A stretch of 64,000 bases of DNA from Cupriavidus basilensis (GCF_000832305.1 NZ_CP010536.1:4030001-4094000), one strand, 5' to 3'. Positions 46,417 through 55,632 are shown, counted from the stretch's first letter. The notes: generated by a model from the letters alone, not told the origin. Numbers and translations: made by a program.

Positions 46417-47190
46417 CTATTTGGTGCCTGGTTCGGTAGCGTCGGGACGGTTGCCGCTCAACAGTTTCTTGACATCCGCGACCAGCCACAACAATCGACG
46501 ATTGGGAAGCTTTGTCGGCCGGATGCCAAGGTAGCTTCCATCCAAGGAGTAGCGCTTGCGAATCGACTGAGGTTCGATGGCCAGAATGGCCGCCAACTCT
46601 TCTGTGGATACGTGATCCCGGTTTGCCGGAATCGGCATTGGAACACGCGGCGCGCTCTTTTCCACTGCCTTCGGTGCCGGAACACCCACTGATGAATCGC
46701 TCGAAACCTGCCCTGCAAGGGCCCGGATTACGCCGATCGTCTCAGCTGACTGGGCCGCGTATTCCGCAACAGCAAGCGGAATCAGGTCCGGTTGATCTGA
46801 TTGCACCTTGCCGCCGCCGATGACATCAAAGATGAGCCGCATCCATTCCGTCTCGATCTCCACGTCCTGACACCACGCAAGAAACTCTTGGGGTGCAAGT
46901 TGCGTCGGCGCAACGGTGCCGCTTTCCTCATCGTCGCAGGACCAGTCCCATAGCCGCATGATTTCACGAGCCTTGGTGTGACGGTCGATGACGTCCCCTT
47001 TGAAAGGCTTGTCGTCAAGGCCCGTCGCCTCACGAGGGAGTTCAGCACACCCTGCCGGTGCATGGAGGCCCGACAGGACAAGGGCCCCTTCCGCCGGCGT
47101 CCAGGTTGACCGATCGAGATACATTTTCAAGACGGCATAAAGCTGCCTTGCGGCAGCGACCCGTTCTTGTGGCGTACTTGCTTGCGACAC
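46417..47190 (-). CDS. Hypothetical protein with C-terminal MerR/excisionase-like winged helix
   Basis: 257 residues from a GTG at 47190, with GGGGAACGAGG just upstream. The N-terminal 180 residues are helical and unrecognised. The C-terminal 60 (VSTEELAAILAIEPQSIRKRYSLDGSYLGIRPTKLPNRRLLWLVADVKKLL) read as a winged helix of the MerR/AlpA/excisionase type, with the recognition helix in SIRKRYS. Similar tails occur in proteins found on integrative elements of beta-proteobacteria. A role in excision control or in gene regulation near the right end is possible; no partner gene is evident. Confidence 0.65.
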   Translation of the reverse strand: MSQASTPQERVAAARQLYAVLKMYLDRSTWTPAEGALVLSGLHAPAGCAELPREATGLDDKPFKGDVIDRHTKAREIMRLWDWSCDDEESGTVAPTQLAPQEFLAWCQDVEIETEWMRLIFDVIGGGKVQSDQPDLIPLAVAEYAAQSAETIGVIRALAGQVSSDSSVGVPAPKAVEKSAPRVPMPIPANRDHVSTEELAAILAIEPQSIRKRYSLDGSYLGIRPTKLPNRRLLWLVADVKKLLSGNRPDATEPGTK

Positions 47191-47372
47191 GACCTCGTTC
47201 CCCTTTGATGCGGTGGTACTAATCTGGGAACGATTCTATCGTGCGAGACCGATGTGCCACACGGGCAAATGAGGCACTAAGCCGCGGTAGTGTTACGTCG
47301 CGCGCAATTTGGCACAGTTTTACGCGCGTTGGCATTGCGCTGGCCATGAAAAACGGCGGATTGCCGCCGTCC

Positions 47373-47957
47373 TTAACCTTGATTTGACTTCGCCGCAGCT
47401 AGCTCTGCCTTCGCTGGGGCCGGTCCTGCCTTCACCGGGGGTGGCTCAGACAGGTCAAAGTCATAGAAATGTGCCCATAGGCGCTGCCATGGGTTAAGGG
47501 GCTTAATGTGGTTATGATTGCCTTCGGCGGCATGGAGCTCGTTCTGACAGATGCGAACGAGTGCCCCAAGCGCCCGTGGCTCGCTCCCCTCAGCCTTAAT
47601 GATCTCAGCCTCAAACACATGCGCCTGGGCCTCGTCGAAAGCCCCTTTTGCAACGATTCGACTCTCGATGTCGACGAATGTCTTCGCCAGATCGGCATGA
47701 GCGCGAGAGCGCTTTGCGTAGCCGAGCACCAGACTCAACGTCGACGTAATGGCGACGCCGGCAGCGATATAGGGTTGCCATTCGGCCACAACAACCTTCG
47801 GCATGATCGCCGTCGCACCTAGAACAGAGAACGCCTTCGTGGCGTTGTCCAATATGTCGAAGAATCGCTCGCGCTTCTGATGGTACGCCCGTGACAAGCG
47901 GCACCACCTCAAAAGGTCGCATCGCGTGTTCCAGACGTCCTCATCGTCCCAAGCCAT
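47373..47957 (-). CDS. SLATT-like two-helix membrane protein (candidate defence effector)
   Basis: 194 residues. Two hydrophobic segments separated by a short turn (AFSVLGATAIMPKVVVAEW and YIAAGVAITSTLSLVLGYAKRSRAHADLAKTFVDIESRIV) are followed by the conserved amphipathic helix typical of SLATT proteins, which are predicted pore-forming effectors coupled to nucleotide-signalling sensors. A Pro/Ala-rich C-terminal tail follows. Unlike canonical systems, no SMODS cyclase or SLOG sensor is seen nearby. Its start shares a base with the stop of the Pro-rich small gene (TAATG), so the small protein is its likely partner. Confidence 0.72.
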   Translation of the reverse strand: MAWDDEDVWNTRCDLLRWCRLSRAYHQKRERFFDILDNATKAFSVLGATAIMPKVVVAEWQPYIAAGVAITSTLSLVLGYAKRSRAHADLAKTFVDIESRIVAKGAFDEAQAHVFEAEIIKAEGSEPRALGALVRICQNELHAAEGNHNHIKPLNPWQRLWAHFYDFDLSEPPPVKAGPAPAKAELAAAKSNQG

Positions 47958-48142
47958 TACTTGCCTTTTTTAGCCGGCATCGGGGGTGGCGGTGCCCAGC
48001 TATCGCGCGGCCTCACAGTTCCTCCTCCTCCTTTTCGACTCCAGCCATCTTCCGTATATGACTCTTGGATGGGTCGACGCTGCGGCACAGGGGCTGGCGT
48101 TGGCTTCGGCGTCGGGCGGGACGGCTTATTTTTTTCGCTCAC
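47957..48142 (-). CDS. Small proline-rich protein coupled to the SLATT-like gene
   Basis: 61 residues from a GTG at 48142 with no strong ribosome site. Composition is extreme: Pro, Lys, Arg and Gly dominate (PTPKPTPAPVPQRRP near the start, PPPPMPAKKGK at the end), so the chain should be disordered and cationic. No known domain. The one-base stop/start overlap with the SLATT-like gene and identical strand suggest co-translation. Could be an antidote, anchor or regulator of the membrane protein; this is inference. Confidence 0.6.
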   Translation of the reverse strand: MSEKNKPSRPTPKPTPAPVPQRRPIQESYTEDGWSRKGGGGTVRPRDSWAPPPPMPAKKGK

Positions 48143-48418
48143 AGAAAATCCAGCTTACTCGATGGGAAGTTAAGTATGCCACCTCGGCAAGGGGTGTGGC
48201 GGGAGCCACTTCCGGGGGTAAACACTAGATACCATGTAATTACGTTTTTTTGACTTTTGGTGCCAAATGGCGCAGAAGGCGGAAACCGGCTGGAAGCCTT
48301 GAATTGTCTGGCTTTGCGGCGTTTTTTGTTGTTCCTCTGTTATGCCAGACTAAACGCTACCCACATGTAGTGCGCAGGCAGGACATGGTTCCAGATGGAT
48401 CCAGAGGGATTCCAATTT

Positions 48419-48482
48419 GGTTACATGGCGGTTACATGACCCGCAAAATGCACAAGGGGTTACAGAGAAAATCTCTGTAACC
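48419..48482. promoter_or_regulatory. Right arm-type integrase-binding sites (four GGTTACA motifs)
   Basis: GGTTACA at 48419-48425, 48430-48436 and 48458-48464, and TGTAACC at 48476-48482. The first two make the 20-mer 48419-48438, identical to 6169-6188 at the other end. The last two are also the arms of the tRNA-downstream hairpin. Confidence 0.65.
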
Positions 48483-48486
48483 CCTT
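48454..48486 (-). terminator. Island-supplied hairpin downstream of tRNA-Thr
   Basis: A perfect 15-bp stem (48454-48468 with 48472-48486) and 3-base loop, starting 8 bases after the tRNA 3' end in the direction of transcription. No long T run follows on the minus strand, so it may end the tRNA transcript by RNA processing or weak termination. Confidence 0.6.
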
Positions 48487-48494
48487 GATTTTAT

Positions 48495-48542
48495 TGGTGC
48501 CGGCTGCAGGACTCGAACCCGCCACCTGATGATTACAAATCA
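48495..48542 (-). repeat. attR: 48-bp repeat within tRNA-Thr
   Basis: Identical to 5992-6039. It is the 3' part of the intact tRNA, contributed by the island on integration. Confidence 0.93.
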
Positions 48543-48570
48543 ACTGCTCTACCTGATGAGCTAAGCCGGC
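48495..48570 (-). tRNA. tRNA-Thr (anticodon TGT)
   Basis: 76 bases including the encoded CCA end. Acceptor arm GCCGGCT pairs with AGCCGGC, D stem GCTC/GAGC, anticodon loop TTTGTAA with TGT at 34-36, T stem GCGGG/CCTGC around TTCGAGT. The anticodon stem has one U-U mismatch (28-42). A TAGAAT -10-like box lies 20 bases upstream (48590-48595 on the plus strand). The gene is complete and presumed functional; its 3' half came with the island. Confidence 0.95.
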
Positions 48571-48631
48571 ATGTTTGGTGCAGACCGCGATTCTACTGCA
48601 TGCGGCGCAAATTGACGATGCCTTCCTGTGC

Positions 48632-49129
48632 TTACTTCACGACCTTCAGCGAAGGTTTCCTGGCGCCAATGCGGGACACGGGCGGCGGCGTGGGTTCGTC
48701 GTCGCCGTTGTGGTCTTCGTTGGCTTCCGCGGTGACCAACGGCTCGCTTTCGACCGAGGACAGCTTGGGCGGCGGGTTGTTCTCGCGCTCGGTTGCTGCC
48801 TGGGTTTCAGGCACGCTGCGTTCCACGGGAAAGGCCATGCCTTGGCCGTTTTCGCGCGCGTAGATGGCGAGCACGTTCTCGATGGGCACGTCGATCTTGC
48901 GCGAGATGCCGCCAAAGCGGGCGCTGAAGCCGATCCACTCGTTGCCCATGTCCAGGCCGCTGGTGGCGTCGAAGCTGACGTTGAGCACGATTTCGTTGTT
49001 CTTGACGAACTCGCGCGGCACGCTGGTGTTGGCGTCGACGAAAACGGCGATGTACGGCGTGAAGCCGTTATCCGTGCACCACTCGTAGATGGCGCGGATC
49101 AGGTAGGGCTTGGTGGAGGTTTCAGGCAT
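48632..49129 (-). CDS. sspB: SspB, ClpXP protease specificity-enhancing factor
   Basis: 165 residues. The N-terminal folded domain is characteristic of SspB (PYLIRAIYEWCTDNGFTPYIAVFVD, then VLNVSFDATSGLDMGNEWIGFSARFGG), and a disordered acidic linker leads to a C-terminal basic-hydrophobic tail (RKPSLKVVK) that docks on ClpX. SspB binds ssrA-tagged peptides and hands them to ClpXP. It follows sspA by 63 bases on the same strand, the usual order, and precedes the tRNA-Thr gene. Confidence 0.95.
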   Translation of the reverse strand: MPETSTKPYLIRAIYEWCTDNGFTPYIAVFVDANTSVPREFVKNNEIVLNVSFDATSGLDMGNEWIGFSARFGGISRKIDVPIENVLAIYARENGQGMAFPVERSVPETQAATERENNPPPKLSSVESEPLVTAEANEDHNGDDEPTPPPVSRIGARKPSLKVVK

Positions 49130-49192
49130 TGTGCTTCCAGTGGCGCAGTCCGGCGGCCCGGCGCGAGCTTGTCGCGTCGGGCCAAAGCCGGT

Positions 49193-49804
49193 TTAGCGGC
49201 GCATCACCTTTTCAGACGGGGTGAGCGCTTCGATGTAGGCCGGGCGGCTGAAGATGCGTTCGGCGTACTTGAGCAGCGGCGCGGCGTTCTTCGACAGTTC
49301 GATGCCATAGTGGTCCAGGCGCCACAGCAGCGGGGCGATGGCAACGTCGAGCATCGAGAATTCTTCGCCAAGCATGTACTTGTTCTTGACGAAAATCGGC
49401 GCGAGCTGGGTCAGGCGGTCGCGGATGGCGGAGCGAGCGCGCTCGTGGTTCTTCTCGGCGGCCTTGCCCTTTTCATTTTCGAGGGCGTAGACGTGCGTGA
49501 AGAGTTCCTTTTCGAAGTTGAACAGGAACAGGCGGGCGCGGGCGCGCTGCACCGGGTCGGCCGGCATCAGCTGCGGGTGCGGGAAGCGCTCGTCGATGTA
49601 CTCGTTGATGATGTTCGACTCGTACAGGATCAGGTCGCGCTCGACCAGGATGGGCACCTGGCCGTAGGGGTTCATCACCGAAATGTCTTCCGGCTTGTTG
49701 AACAGGTCGACGTCACGGATCTCGAAATCCATGCCCTTTTCGAACAGGACGAGGCGGCAACGTTGGGAGAACGGGCAGGTGGTGCCCGAATACAACACCA
49801 TCAT
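49193..49804 (-). CDS. sspA: SspA, stringent starvation protein A
   Basis: 203 residues with a glutathione-transferase fold: N-terminal thioredoxin-like part (VLYSGTTCPFSQRCRLVLFEKGMDFEIRDVD, then YGQVPILVERDLILYESNIINEYIDE) and helical C-terminal part. SspA binds RNA polymerase and changes promoter choice in stationary phase and starvation. It lies downstream of petC and upstream of sspB, the normal beta-proteobacterial arrangement. Confidence 0.95.
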   Translation of the reverse strand: MMVLYSGTTCPFSQRCRLVLFEKGMDFEIRDVDLFNKPEDISVMNPYGQVPILVERDLILYESNIINEYIDERFPHPQLMPADPVQRARARLFLFNFEKELFTHVYALENEKGKAAEKNHERARSAIRDRLTQLAPIFVKNKYMLGEEFSMLDVAIAPLLWRLDHYGIELSKNAAPLLKYAERIFSRPAYIEALTPSEKVMRR

Positions 49805-49974
49805 GGTTGGATTCCTTTGATGCGGGGTCGATTGACTGGATCGGTATTCTGGCAGAACCGATATAGAGAAAGCAAATTAGAGATTCATGAAGCACATTTA
49901 AGTGCATTCGATACGCATTAAAGGGGGCTTTGAGGCACATTTATGCGACATTGCACCTGCAGCCCATAAAGCAA

Positions 49975-50020
49975 AAGGGCCGGTGCGGGGTTGTTCTGCA
50001 CAACACCCGCCCCAGCCCTT
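49975..50020 (-). terminator. Probable terminator of the petABC operon
   Basis: A long imperfect GC-rich hairpin about 45 bases past the petC stop, closed at its base by AAGGGC/GCCCTT and followed on the minus strand by TTTTGCTTT. Confidence 0.65.
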
Positions 50021-50062
50021 CTCCCCATCGGACCCGCAGGTCTTCCGGGGTATTACCGCGTT

Positions 50063-50806
50063 TTACTTGATGTCTTTCCAGTACGAAGCGTTCAGGCGCC
50101 AGGCGAAGACGGTGAACACGCCGAGGAACATCAGCACCCAGACGCCCAGGCGCTTGCGCTGGTTCTGCGCGGGTTCCGCCATCCAGTCCAGGAAGCCAAC
50201 CAGGTCGCTCGTGGCCTGGTCGTACTCTAGCGTGCTCATCTTGCCCGGGGTGATCTGCTCGAAGCCGGCGAACTTGTGCACCTTCTCGCCGTGCTCTTCC
50301 ACCTCGACGAACTTGGCGGCGCGCTGCCCTTGCAGCTCCCACAGCACGTGCGGCATGCCGACGCTCGGGAACACCAGGTTGTTCCAGCCCGTGGCACGGT
50401 TGTCGTCACGGTAGAAGGTACGCAGGTAGGTGTACAGCCAGTCGTCGCCGCGGGCGCGGGCGATCACCGACAGGTCCGGCGGCGTGGCGCCAAAGAACGC
50501 CTTGGCATCCTTCGGCGGCATGGCGATGGTCATCATGTCGCCCACCTTCTCGCCGGAGAACAGCAGGTTCTCGCGGATCTGGTCGTCGGTCAGGCCGATG
50601 TCCTTGAGGCGGTTGTACCGCATCATGGACGCGCCGTGGCAATTCAGGCAGTAGTTGACGAACAGCTTGGCGCCGCGCTGCAGCGAGGAAAGATCGCTCG
50701 TTTGCACGGGCGCCGGCTCAAGGGGGTAACCCCCTTCGTTGGCCATGGCGGGCGCGGCGGCAAAGCAGGCGCCGGCCAGCGCGAGAATCGAAAGCAGCTT
50801 TTTCAT
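50063..50806 (-). CDS. petC: Ubiquinol-cytochrome c reductase, cytochrome c1 subunit
   Basis: 247 residues from the ATG at 50806. Signal peptide (KKLLSILALAGACFAAAPAMA), covalent haem site CLNCH in NYCLNCHGASMMRYNRL, the Met-ligand region around MTIAMPP and a C-terminal membrane anchor (RKRLGVWVLMFLGVFTVFAWRLNASYWKDIK). It carries electrons from the Rieske protein to soluble cytochrome c in the bc1 complex. Last gene of petA-petB-petC, 37 bases after petB. Confidence 0.96.
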   Translation of the reverse strand: MKKLLSILALAGACFAAAPAMANEGGYPLEPAPVQTSDLSSLQRGAKLFVNYCLNCHGASMMRYNRLKDIGLTDDQIRENLLFSGEKVGDMMTIAMPPKDAKAFFGATPPDLSVIARARGDDWLYTYLRTFYRDDNRATGWNNLVFPSVGMPHVLWELQGQRAAKFVEVEEHGEKVHKFAGFEQITPGKMSTLEYDQATSDLVGFLDWMAEPAQNQRKRLGVWVLMFLGVFTVFAWRLNASYWKDIK

Positions 50807-50843
50807 CTTTTGTCCTTGTGCTCTTGTCGGGGTACGTCCGGGC

Positions 50844-52247
50844 TCAGTGCGGGTGGAACGTGACACGTTCCGGCACTTGCTTGAACTGGCCGACGCGGCT
50901 CCACAGCGGCATGGTCAGGAAGAAGGCGAAGTACAGCAGGGTTCCCAACTGCGACACCTTTTCACCCACCGGCGACGGAGGCTGTACGCCAAGGTAGCCC
51001 AGCACGACGAACACCACCACGAACACGGCGAGAATGCTCTTGTGGAAGGACGGGCGATAGCGGATGGACTTCACCGGCGAGTGGTCCAGCCACGGCAGGA
51101 AGAACAGGATCACGACCGAGCCGCCCATCACCAGCACGCCCCAGAACTTGGCGTCGATGAAGTAGAAACCGACGGCCAGGATCACGGCGATGGCAAGCGC
51201 GCCAACCTTGATGCGGGCGTCCTTGCTACGCAGGAACACCAGGCCAAGCAGCACCGCGAAGAACACCCACAGGATCGGCAGGAAGTTCGAGGTGGTGGCA
51301 CGCAGCATCGAGTAGAACGGCGTGAAGTACCAGACCGGCGCGATGTGCGGCGGGGTCTTGAGCGGATCGGCCGGGACGAAGTTGTTCGACTCCAGGAAGT
51401 AACCGCCCATCTCCGGGAAGAAGAAGATCACCGCGGAGAAGATCATCAGGAAGCCGCCCACGCCCATCAGGTCGTGCACCGAGTAGTACGGGTGGAAGGG
51501 GATGCCATCCAGCGGCACACCGTTCTCGTCCTTCTTGGCCTTGATCTCGACGCCGTCCGGGTTGTTCGAGCCCACTTCGTGCAGCGCGATGATGTGCGCG
51601 ACCACCAGGCCCAGCAGCACCAGCGGCACGGCGATGACGTGGAAGGAGAAGAAGCGGTTCAGGGTCGCGTCGCTCACGACGTAGTCGCCGCGGATGAACA
51701 GCGACAGGTCACCGCCGATCACGGGGATGGCCGAGAACAGGTTCACGATCACCTGCGCGCCCCAGTACGACATCTGGCCCCAGGGCAGCAGGTAGCCCAT
51801 GAAGGCCTCTGCCATCAGGCACAGGAAGATCAGGCAGCCGAAGACCCAGACCAGCTCACGCGGCTTGCGGTACGAACCGTACAGCAGGCCACGGAACATA
51901 TGCAGGTACACCACCACGAAGAAGGCCGAGGCGCCGGTGGAGTGCATGTAGCGCACCAGCCAGCCCCAGGGTACCTCGCGCATGATGTATTCCACGCTGG
52001 CGTAAGCCACGGGAATGCCAGCGGCGTTGAGCGTGCCGTCCGGCTTGTAGTTCATCACCAGGAAGATGCCGGTGACGATCTGGATGACCAGGACCAGCAG
52101 GGCGAGCGAGCCGAAGAAGTACCAGAAGTTGAAGTTCTTCGGTGCGTAGTACTTGGAAAGATGATCTTCCCAGAGTTGGGTTGCGGGGAAGCGTGCGTCG
52201 ATCCAGCCAAGCAGGCCGGTCGTCTTTACTTGTTTTTCGGCCGCCAT
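50844..52247 (-). CDS. petB: Ubiquinol-cytochrome c reductase, cytochrome b subunit
   Basis: 467 residues with the eight-helix cytochrome b layout; haem-ligand His pairs are in YMHSTGASAFFVVVYLHMFRGLLYG and RFFSFHVIAVPLVLLGLVVAHIIALHE, and the Qo-site motif appears as PFHPYYSVHD-like sequence after the EIKAKKDENGVPLDG loop. I used the ATG at 52247 with GGAGACG upstream; the frame extends two codons to a TTG. The Rieske gene ends at 52250, so the two genes are adjacent and co-transcribed. Confidence 0.96.
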   Translation of the reverse strand: MAAEKQVKTTGLLGWIDARFPATQLWEDHLSKYYAPKNFNFWYFFGSLALLVLVIQIVTGIFLVMNYKPDGTLNAAGIPVAYASVEYIMREVPWGWLVRYMHSTGASAFFVVVYLHMFRGLLYGSYRKPRELVWVFGCLIFLCLMAEAFMGYLLPWGQMSYWGAQVIVNLFSAIPVIGGDLSLFIRGDYVVSDATLNRFFSFHVIAVPLVLLGLVVAHIIALHEVGSNNPDGVEIKAKKDENGVPLDGIPFHPYYSVHDLMGVGGFLMIFSAVIFFFPEMGGYFLESNNFVPADPLKTPPHIAPVWYFTPFYSMLRATTSNFLPILWVFFAVLLGLVFLRSKDARIKVGALAIAVILAVGFYFIDAKFWGVLVMGGSVVILFFLPWLDHSPVKSIRYRPSFHKSILAVFVVVFVVLGYLGVQPPSPVGEKVSQLGTLLYFAFFLTMPLWSRVGQFKQVPERVTFHPH

Positions 52248-52249
52248 GG

Positions 52250-52867
52250 TCAAGCGTCTCCTTTTTCATCCTTGCCGATCACGATCTTGGTGTCGGACAG
52301 GAACTGGTACGGGGGTACGTCGAGGTTTTGCGGAGCCGGCTTGTTCTTGAACACGCGGCCAGCGAGGTCGAACGTCGAGCCGTGGCAGGGGCAGAGGAAA
52401 CCGGGATCGGAGCCGAGCTGGGGATTGGAGCCGGGGACAAAGGGGCCAGAGGGCGAGCAGCCCAGGTGGGAGCAGATGCCCACCACGACCAGCAGATCCT
52501 TGTGTTCTGCGCGGGAACGCGTTTCGTTCTTGCAGTACTCGGGCGTCTTCATGGTGAAGGGAACGTCCGAGTTGGGGTCGGCGACTTCGGCATCGGTCTT
52601 CTTCAGCGACGCGAGCATTTCCTCGGTACGCTTCAGGATCCAGACTGGTTTGCCACGCCATTCAACGGTCATCATCTCGCCTGATTTCAGAGCGCTGATG
52701 TCGGCTTCTACCGGGGCTCCGGCGGCCTTTGCCTTCTCTGACGGCGCAAACGTACTGACGAACGGAACCGCTACCGCCACGCCTCCGATGCCGCCAGCGA
52801 CTGACGTCGCAATCAACCAATTGCGGCGACCCTTATCCACGTTCTTCACGTTTTGCTGGTCACTCAT
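52250..52867 (-). CDS. petA: Rieske iron-sulfur subunit of the bc1 complex
   Basis: 205 residues. A twin-arginine-like N-terminus (KGRRNWLIATSVAGGIGGVAVAVPF) gives the membrane anchor; the [2Fe-2S] ligands are in CSHLGC and CPCHGS, the two motifs of Rieske proteins. It moves electrons from ubiquinol at the Qo site to cytochrome c1. First gene of the petABC operon; its promoter must lie in the 52868-53079 region shared with the divergent mscL. Confidence 0.96.
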   Translation of the reverse strand: MSDQQNVKNVDKGRRNWLIATSVAGGIGGVAVAVPFVSTFAPSEKAKAAGAPVEADISALKSGEMMTVEWRGKPVWILKRTEEMLASLKKTDAEVADPNSDVPFTMKTPEYCKNETRSRAEHKDLLVVVGICSHLGCSPSGPFVPGSNPQLGSDPGFLCPCHGSTFDLAGRVFKNKPAPQNLDVPPYQFLSDTKIVIGKDEKGDA

Positions 52868-53079
52868 TCCAAACCCCAGGGGATGTCAAATTAGATTTTG
52901 CGTCAACCGTAAATTGTACCTTAGGCACATGTGGCATTGAAAGGCGCACGGTGATTGCGCGACGTACGATAATCGGCCACAAATAGGGCGATGTGGCCTG
53001 TACGCTTGCGTTACAGGCGGTGATGGGGCAGGCTTTTATCCTGACAACCGTTCAACGAAAGCAACACTGGGAGAAGAGC

Positions 53080-53511
53080 ATGGGGATGATGTCGGAGTTC
53101 AAGGCCTTCGCGATGCGGGGCAATGTGATCGACCTGGCAGTCGGTGTGATTATCGGCGCCGCGTTCGGCAAGATTGTCGATTCCGTGGTGAATGACCTGA
53201 TCATGCCAGTGGTGGGCCGCATTATCGGCAAACTCGACTTCTCCAACCTTTTCGTGGTGCTGTCCGAGCCGCCGGCGGGCGTGCCGCACACGCTCGACGC
53301 CCTTAGGAAAGCCGGCATTCCCGTATTCGCCTATGGGAATTTCCTGACTATTCTGGTCAATTTCATCATTCTGGCTTTCATCATCTTCATGATGGTGCGC
53401 GCCATCATGAAGATGCGCGCCGCCGAACCGCCGCCGGCACCGGCTGCCACGCCCGAGGACGTGGTGCTGCTGCGCGAGATCCGCGACAGCCTGAAGGCAC
53501 GCCAGCCCTGA
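53080..53511 (+). CDS. mscL: Large-conductance mechanosensitive channel
   Basis: 143 residues from the ATG at 53080, which has GGGAGAAGAG upstream; the upstream in-frame codons are not family-like. N-terminal helix [39 protein letters not shown] is diagnostic of MscL, with TM2 in [19 protein letters not shown] and a cytoplasmic C-terminal bundle helix. It opens under osmotic down-shock to release solutes. Confidence 0.96.
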   Translation: MGMMSEFKAFAMRGNVIDLAVGVIIGAAFGKIVDSVVNDLIMPVVGRIIGKLDFSNLFVVLSEPPAGVPHTLDALRKAGIPVFAYGNFLTILVNFIILAFIIFMMVRAIMKMRAAEPPPAPAATPEDVVLLREIRDSLKARQP

Positions 53512-53571
53512 AGCAATGCCAGGCGCGGCCCGGCCACCACGCCGGGCTCGCGGCACCAGATCAGCCGGAAA

Positions 53572-54318
53572 TCAAACCGGGTTGGGAATATCGATAAAGG
53601 TATGGCGCAGGCCGAATTGCTGCGCCAGGTGTTCACCGAGCGACTGGATGCCATAGCGCTCGGTGGCGTGATGCCCCGCAGCCAGGTAGGCCACGCCGCT
53701 CTCACGCGCCAGATGGGTGGTCTGCTCCGAAACCTCGCCGCTCAGGTAAGCATCCACGCCGGCTGCCACCGCCGCGTCGAAGTAGCCCTGGGCACCTCCG
53801 GTGCACCAGCCCACGGTGCGGATCATCTGCTCAGGATCGCCGATGGCAAGCGGCTCGCGGTTGAGCACACCACCCACATGGGCGGCCAGCGCTGCTAGCG
53901 GCATGGATTGCGGCAAGGTGCCGGTCCAGCCAAGCTGGCCGTCGCCGAAGCGCCCGGTGGGGGTGAAGCCGAGCTGCAATCCAAGCTGGGCGTTGTTGCC
54001 GAACTCGGGATGGTCGTCGAGCGGCAGGTGATAGGCGAGCAGGTTCACGTCGGCGCCCAGCAGCCGCTTCAAACGCGCGTGCTTTTGCCCGATCACGCGG
54101 GCGTCCTCGTTTTTCCAGAAATAGCCGTGATGGACCAGGATGGCATCGGCGCCGGCCTCGATCGCGGCTTCGACCAGGGCCAGGCTTGCGGTCACGCCGG
54201 TGGCGATGTGCTCTACCTCGGGGCGGCCTTGCACTTGCCATCCGTTCGGGCAATAGTCTTTGTATCGAGGTACTTGAAGCAGGTCGTTCAAGTACAATTC
54301 AAGATCTTTTGTTTTCAT
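53572..54318 (-). CDS. Nif3-like (DUF34) dinuclear metal-binding protein
   Basis: 248 residues from the ATG at 54318 (the frame extends to a TTG at 54336). Metal-binding residues typical of the Nif3/YbgI family are seen in [23 protein letters not shown] and the C-terminal [11 protein letters not shown]. These proteins bind two metal ions; assigned roles range from GTP cyclohydrolase-like to regulatory and are not settled. Divergent from the DegS-like protease, whose ATG is only 19 bases away. Confidence 0.9.
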   Translation of the reverse strand: MKTKDLELYLNDLLQVPRYKDYCPNGWQVQGRPEVEHIATGVTASLALVEAAIEAGADAILVHHGYFWKNEDARVIGQKHARLKRLLGADVNLLAYHLPLDDHPEFGNNAQLGLQLGFTPTGRFGDGQLGWTGTLPQSMPLAALAAHVGGVLNREPLAIGDPEQMIRTVGWCTGGAQGYFDAAVAAGVDAYLSGEVSEQTTHLARESGVAYLAAGHHATERYGIQSLGEHLAQQFGLRHTFIDIPNPV

Positions 54319-54337
54319 ATTCTGCCCAAAATCCAAT

Positions 54338-55531
54338 ATGTTGCGCCGCTTTTGGCTGTTCTTTGCTCAGGCTGTCACCGTTGTGCTGGCAGTGTGGTTC
54401 GTCGTGGCCACGCTCAAACCCGAATGGCTGCAGCGTGGCCGGGTGGCCGTGCAATCCGGTTCGCCCATCGTTGCGCTGAAGGAAGTCGTCCCCAATGTGG
54501 CCGGCTCCTCCGCGCCGGGCTCATACAGCGAGGCGGCCCAGCAGGCGATGCCGGCGGTGGTCAACATCTTCACCAGCAAGAACGGCAATAAGCAAACGCC
54601 CAATCCGCAGGCAGAAGACCCCTGGTTCCGCTTCTTCTTTGGCGATCGCCTGCCGGAGCGGCGGGAGCCGGTGTCGAGCCTTGGCTCGGGCGTCATCGTC
54701 AGCGCGGAAGGCTACATTCTAACCAACCACCACGTGGTGGACGGCGCCGACGAAATCGAAGTCGCCCTGACCGATGGCCGCAAGGCCAACGCCAAAGTTG
54801 TGGGTTCGGACCCGGAAACCGACCTGGCCGTGCTCAAGATCACACTCAAGGAACTGCCGGCGATCACGCTGGGACGTATCGAGAACGTCAAGGTAGGCGA
54901 CGTGGTGCTGGCCATCGGAAACCCCTTCGGCGTCGGCCAGACCGTCACCATGGGCATTGTCTCGGCGCTGGGCCGCAGCCACCTGGGCATCAACACCTTC
55001 GAGAACTTCATCCAGACCGACGCGGCGATCAACCCGGGCAACTCCGGCGGCGCGCTGGTCGACGCGCAGGGCAATCTGCTGGGCGTCAACACGGCCATTT
55101 ATTCGCGCTCCGGCGGCTCGCTGGGCATCGGCTTCGCCATTCCGGTGTCCACGGCCAAGCAAGTGATGGAATCCATCATCTCGACCGGCTCCGTGACCCG
55201 CGGCTGGATTGGCGTGGAGCCTCAGGACATGACCCCCGAGATCGCCGAGTCGTTCGGCCTCGAGGCCAAGGAAGGCGCGCTGATCGCTGCCGTCGTCCAG
55301 GGCGGCCCGGCGGACAAGGCTGGCGTGAAGCCGGGCGACGTGCTGGTTTCGGTGGATGGGCAGAGCATTACCGACACCACCGCCCTGCTCAACGCCATCG
55401 CCCAGCTCAAGCCAGGCGCGGAGGCCAGGATGAAGGTTGTGCGCCGTGGCAGGCCGACCGAACTAACGGTGATGATCGGCAAACGGCCACCGCCGCCGCG
55501 CCGGGCCCTGCCGCTGGATGAGGAAGAGTAG
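54338..55531 (+). CDS. DegS/AlgW-like S1C serine protease with one PDZ domain
   Basis: 397 residues. An N-terminal membrane anchor ([20 protein letters not shown]) leads to a trypsin-like domain with the triad His132 (LTNHHVV), Asp162 (TDLAVLK) and Ser236 (GNSGGAL), then a single PDZ domain ([11 protein letters not shown] to TVMIGKR). One anchored PDZ protease of this shape corresponds to DegS/AlgW, which senses misfolded outer-membrane proteins and cleaves an anti-sigma factor. The porin downstream on the other strand is consistent with that theme but not proof. Confidence 0.93.
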   Translation: MLRRFWLFFAQAVTVVLAVWFVVATLKPEWLQRGRVAVQSGSPIVALKEVVPNVAGSSAPGSYSEAAQQAMPAVVNIFTSKNGNKQTPNPQAEDPWFRFFFGDRLPERREPVSSLGSGVIVSAEGYILTNHHVVDGADEIEVALTDGRKANAKVVGSDPETDLAVLKITLKELPAITLGRIENVKVGDVVLAIGNPFGVGQTVTMGIVSALGRSHLGINTFENFIQTDAAINPGNSGGALVDAQGNLLGVNTAIYSRSGGSLGIGFAIPVSTAKQVMESIISTGSVTRGWIGVEPQDMTPEIAESFGLEAKEGALIAAVVQGGPADKAGVKPGDVLVSVDGQSITDTTALLNAIAQLKPGAEARMKVVRRGRPTELTVMIGKRPPPPRRALPLDEEE

Positions 55532-55600
55532 CCGGCAGCGGGTTGAGCTTTCAGAAGATCCTACCATCCTACCCTGCCATCGCCGCAAGCCGCCCCACCC

Positions 55601-55632
55601 AACCCCGCCCTTTGTGGCGGGGTTTTTTGTTT
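55601..55632 (+). terminator. Intrinsic terminator of the DegS-like gene
   Basis: AACCCCGCC (55601-55609) pairs with GGCGGGGTT (55616-55624) and is followed by TTTTGTTTT, 70 bases after the stop. Confidence 0.9.

Larger units (their letters stand above)
48143..48494. other. Right-end non-coding region of about 350 bp
   Basis: Lies between the Pro-rich gene and attR. It holds the right arm-site cluster and the hairpin that now serves the tRNA. No convincing reading frame. Confidence 0.5.

Noticed and set aside
48250..48480. Possible 76-residue gene near the right end
   Set aside because: It runs through the arm-site repeats and the tRNA-downstream hairpin, so it is probably non-coding.
48575..49921. 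A 448-codon plus-strand open frame
   Set aside because: Antisense to sspB and sspA, with no protein-like character.
50739..52940. A 733-codon plus-strand open frame across the petABC region
   Set aside because: It is antisense to three certain genes and has the His/Gln/Arg/Val-rich composition typical of high-GC complement frames.
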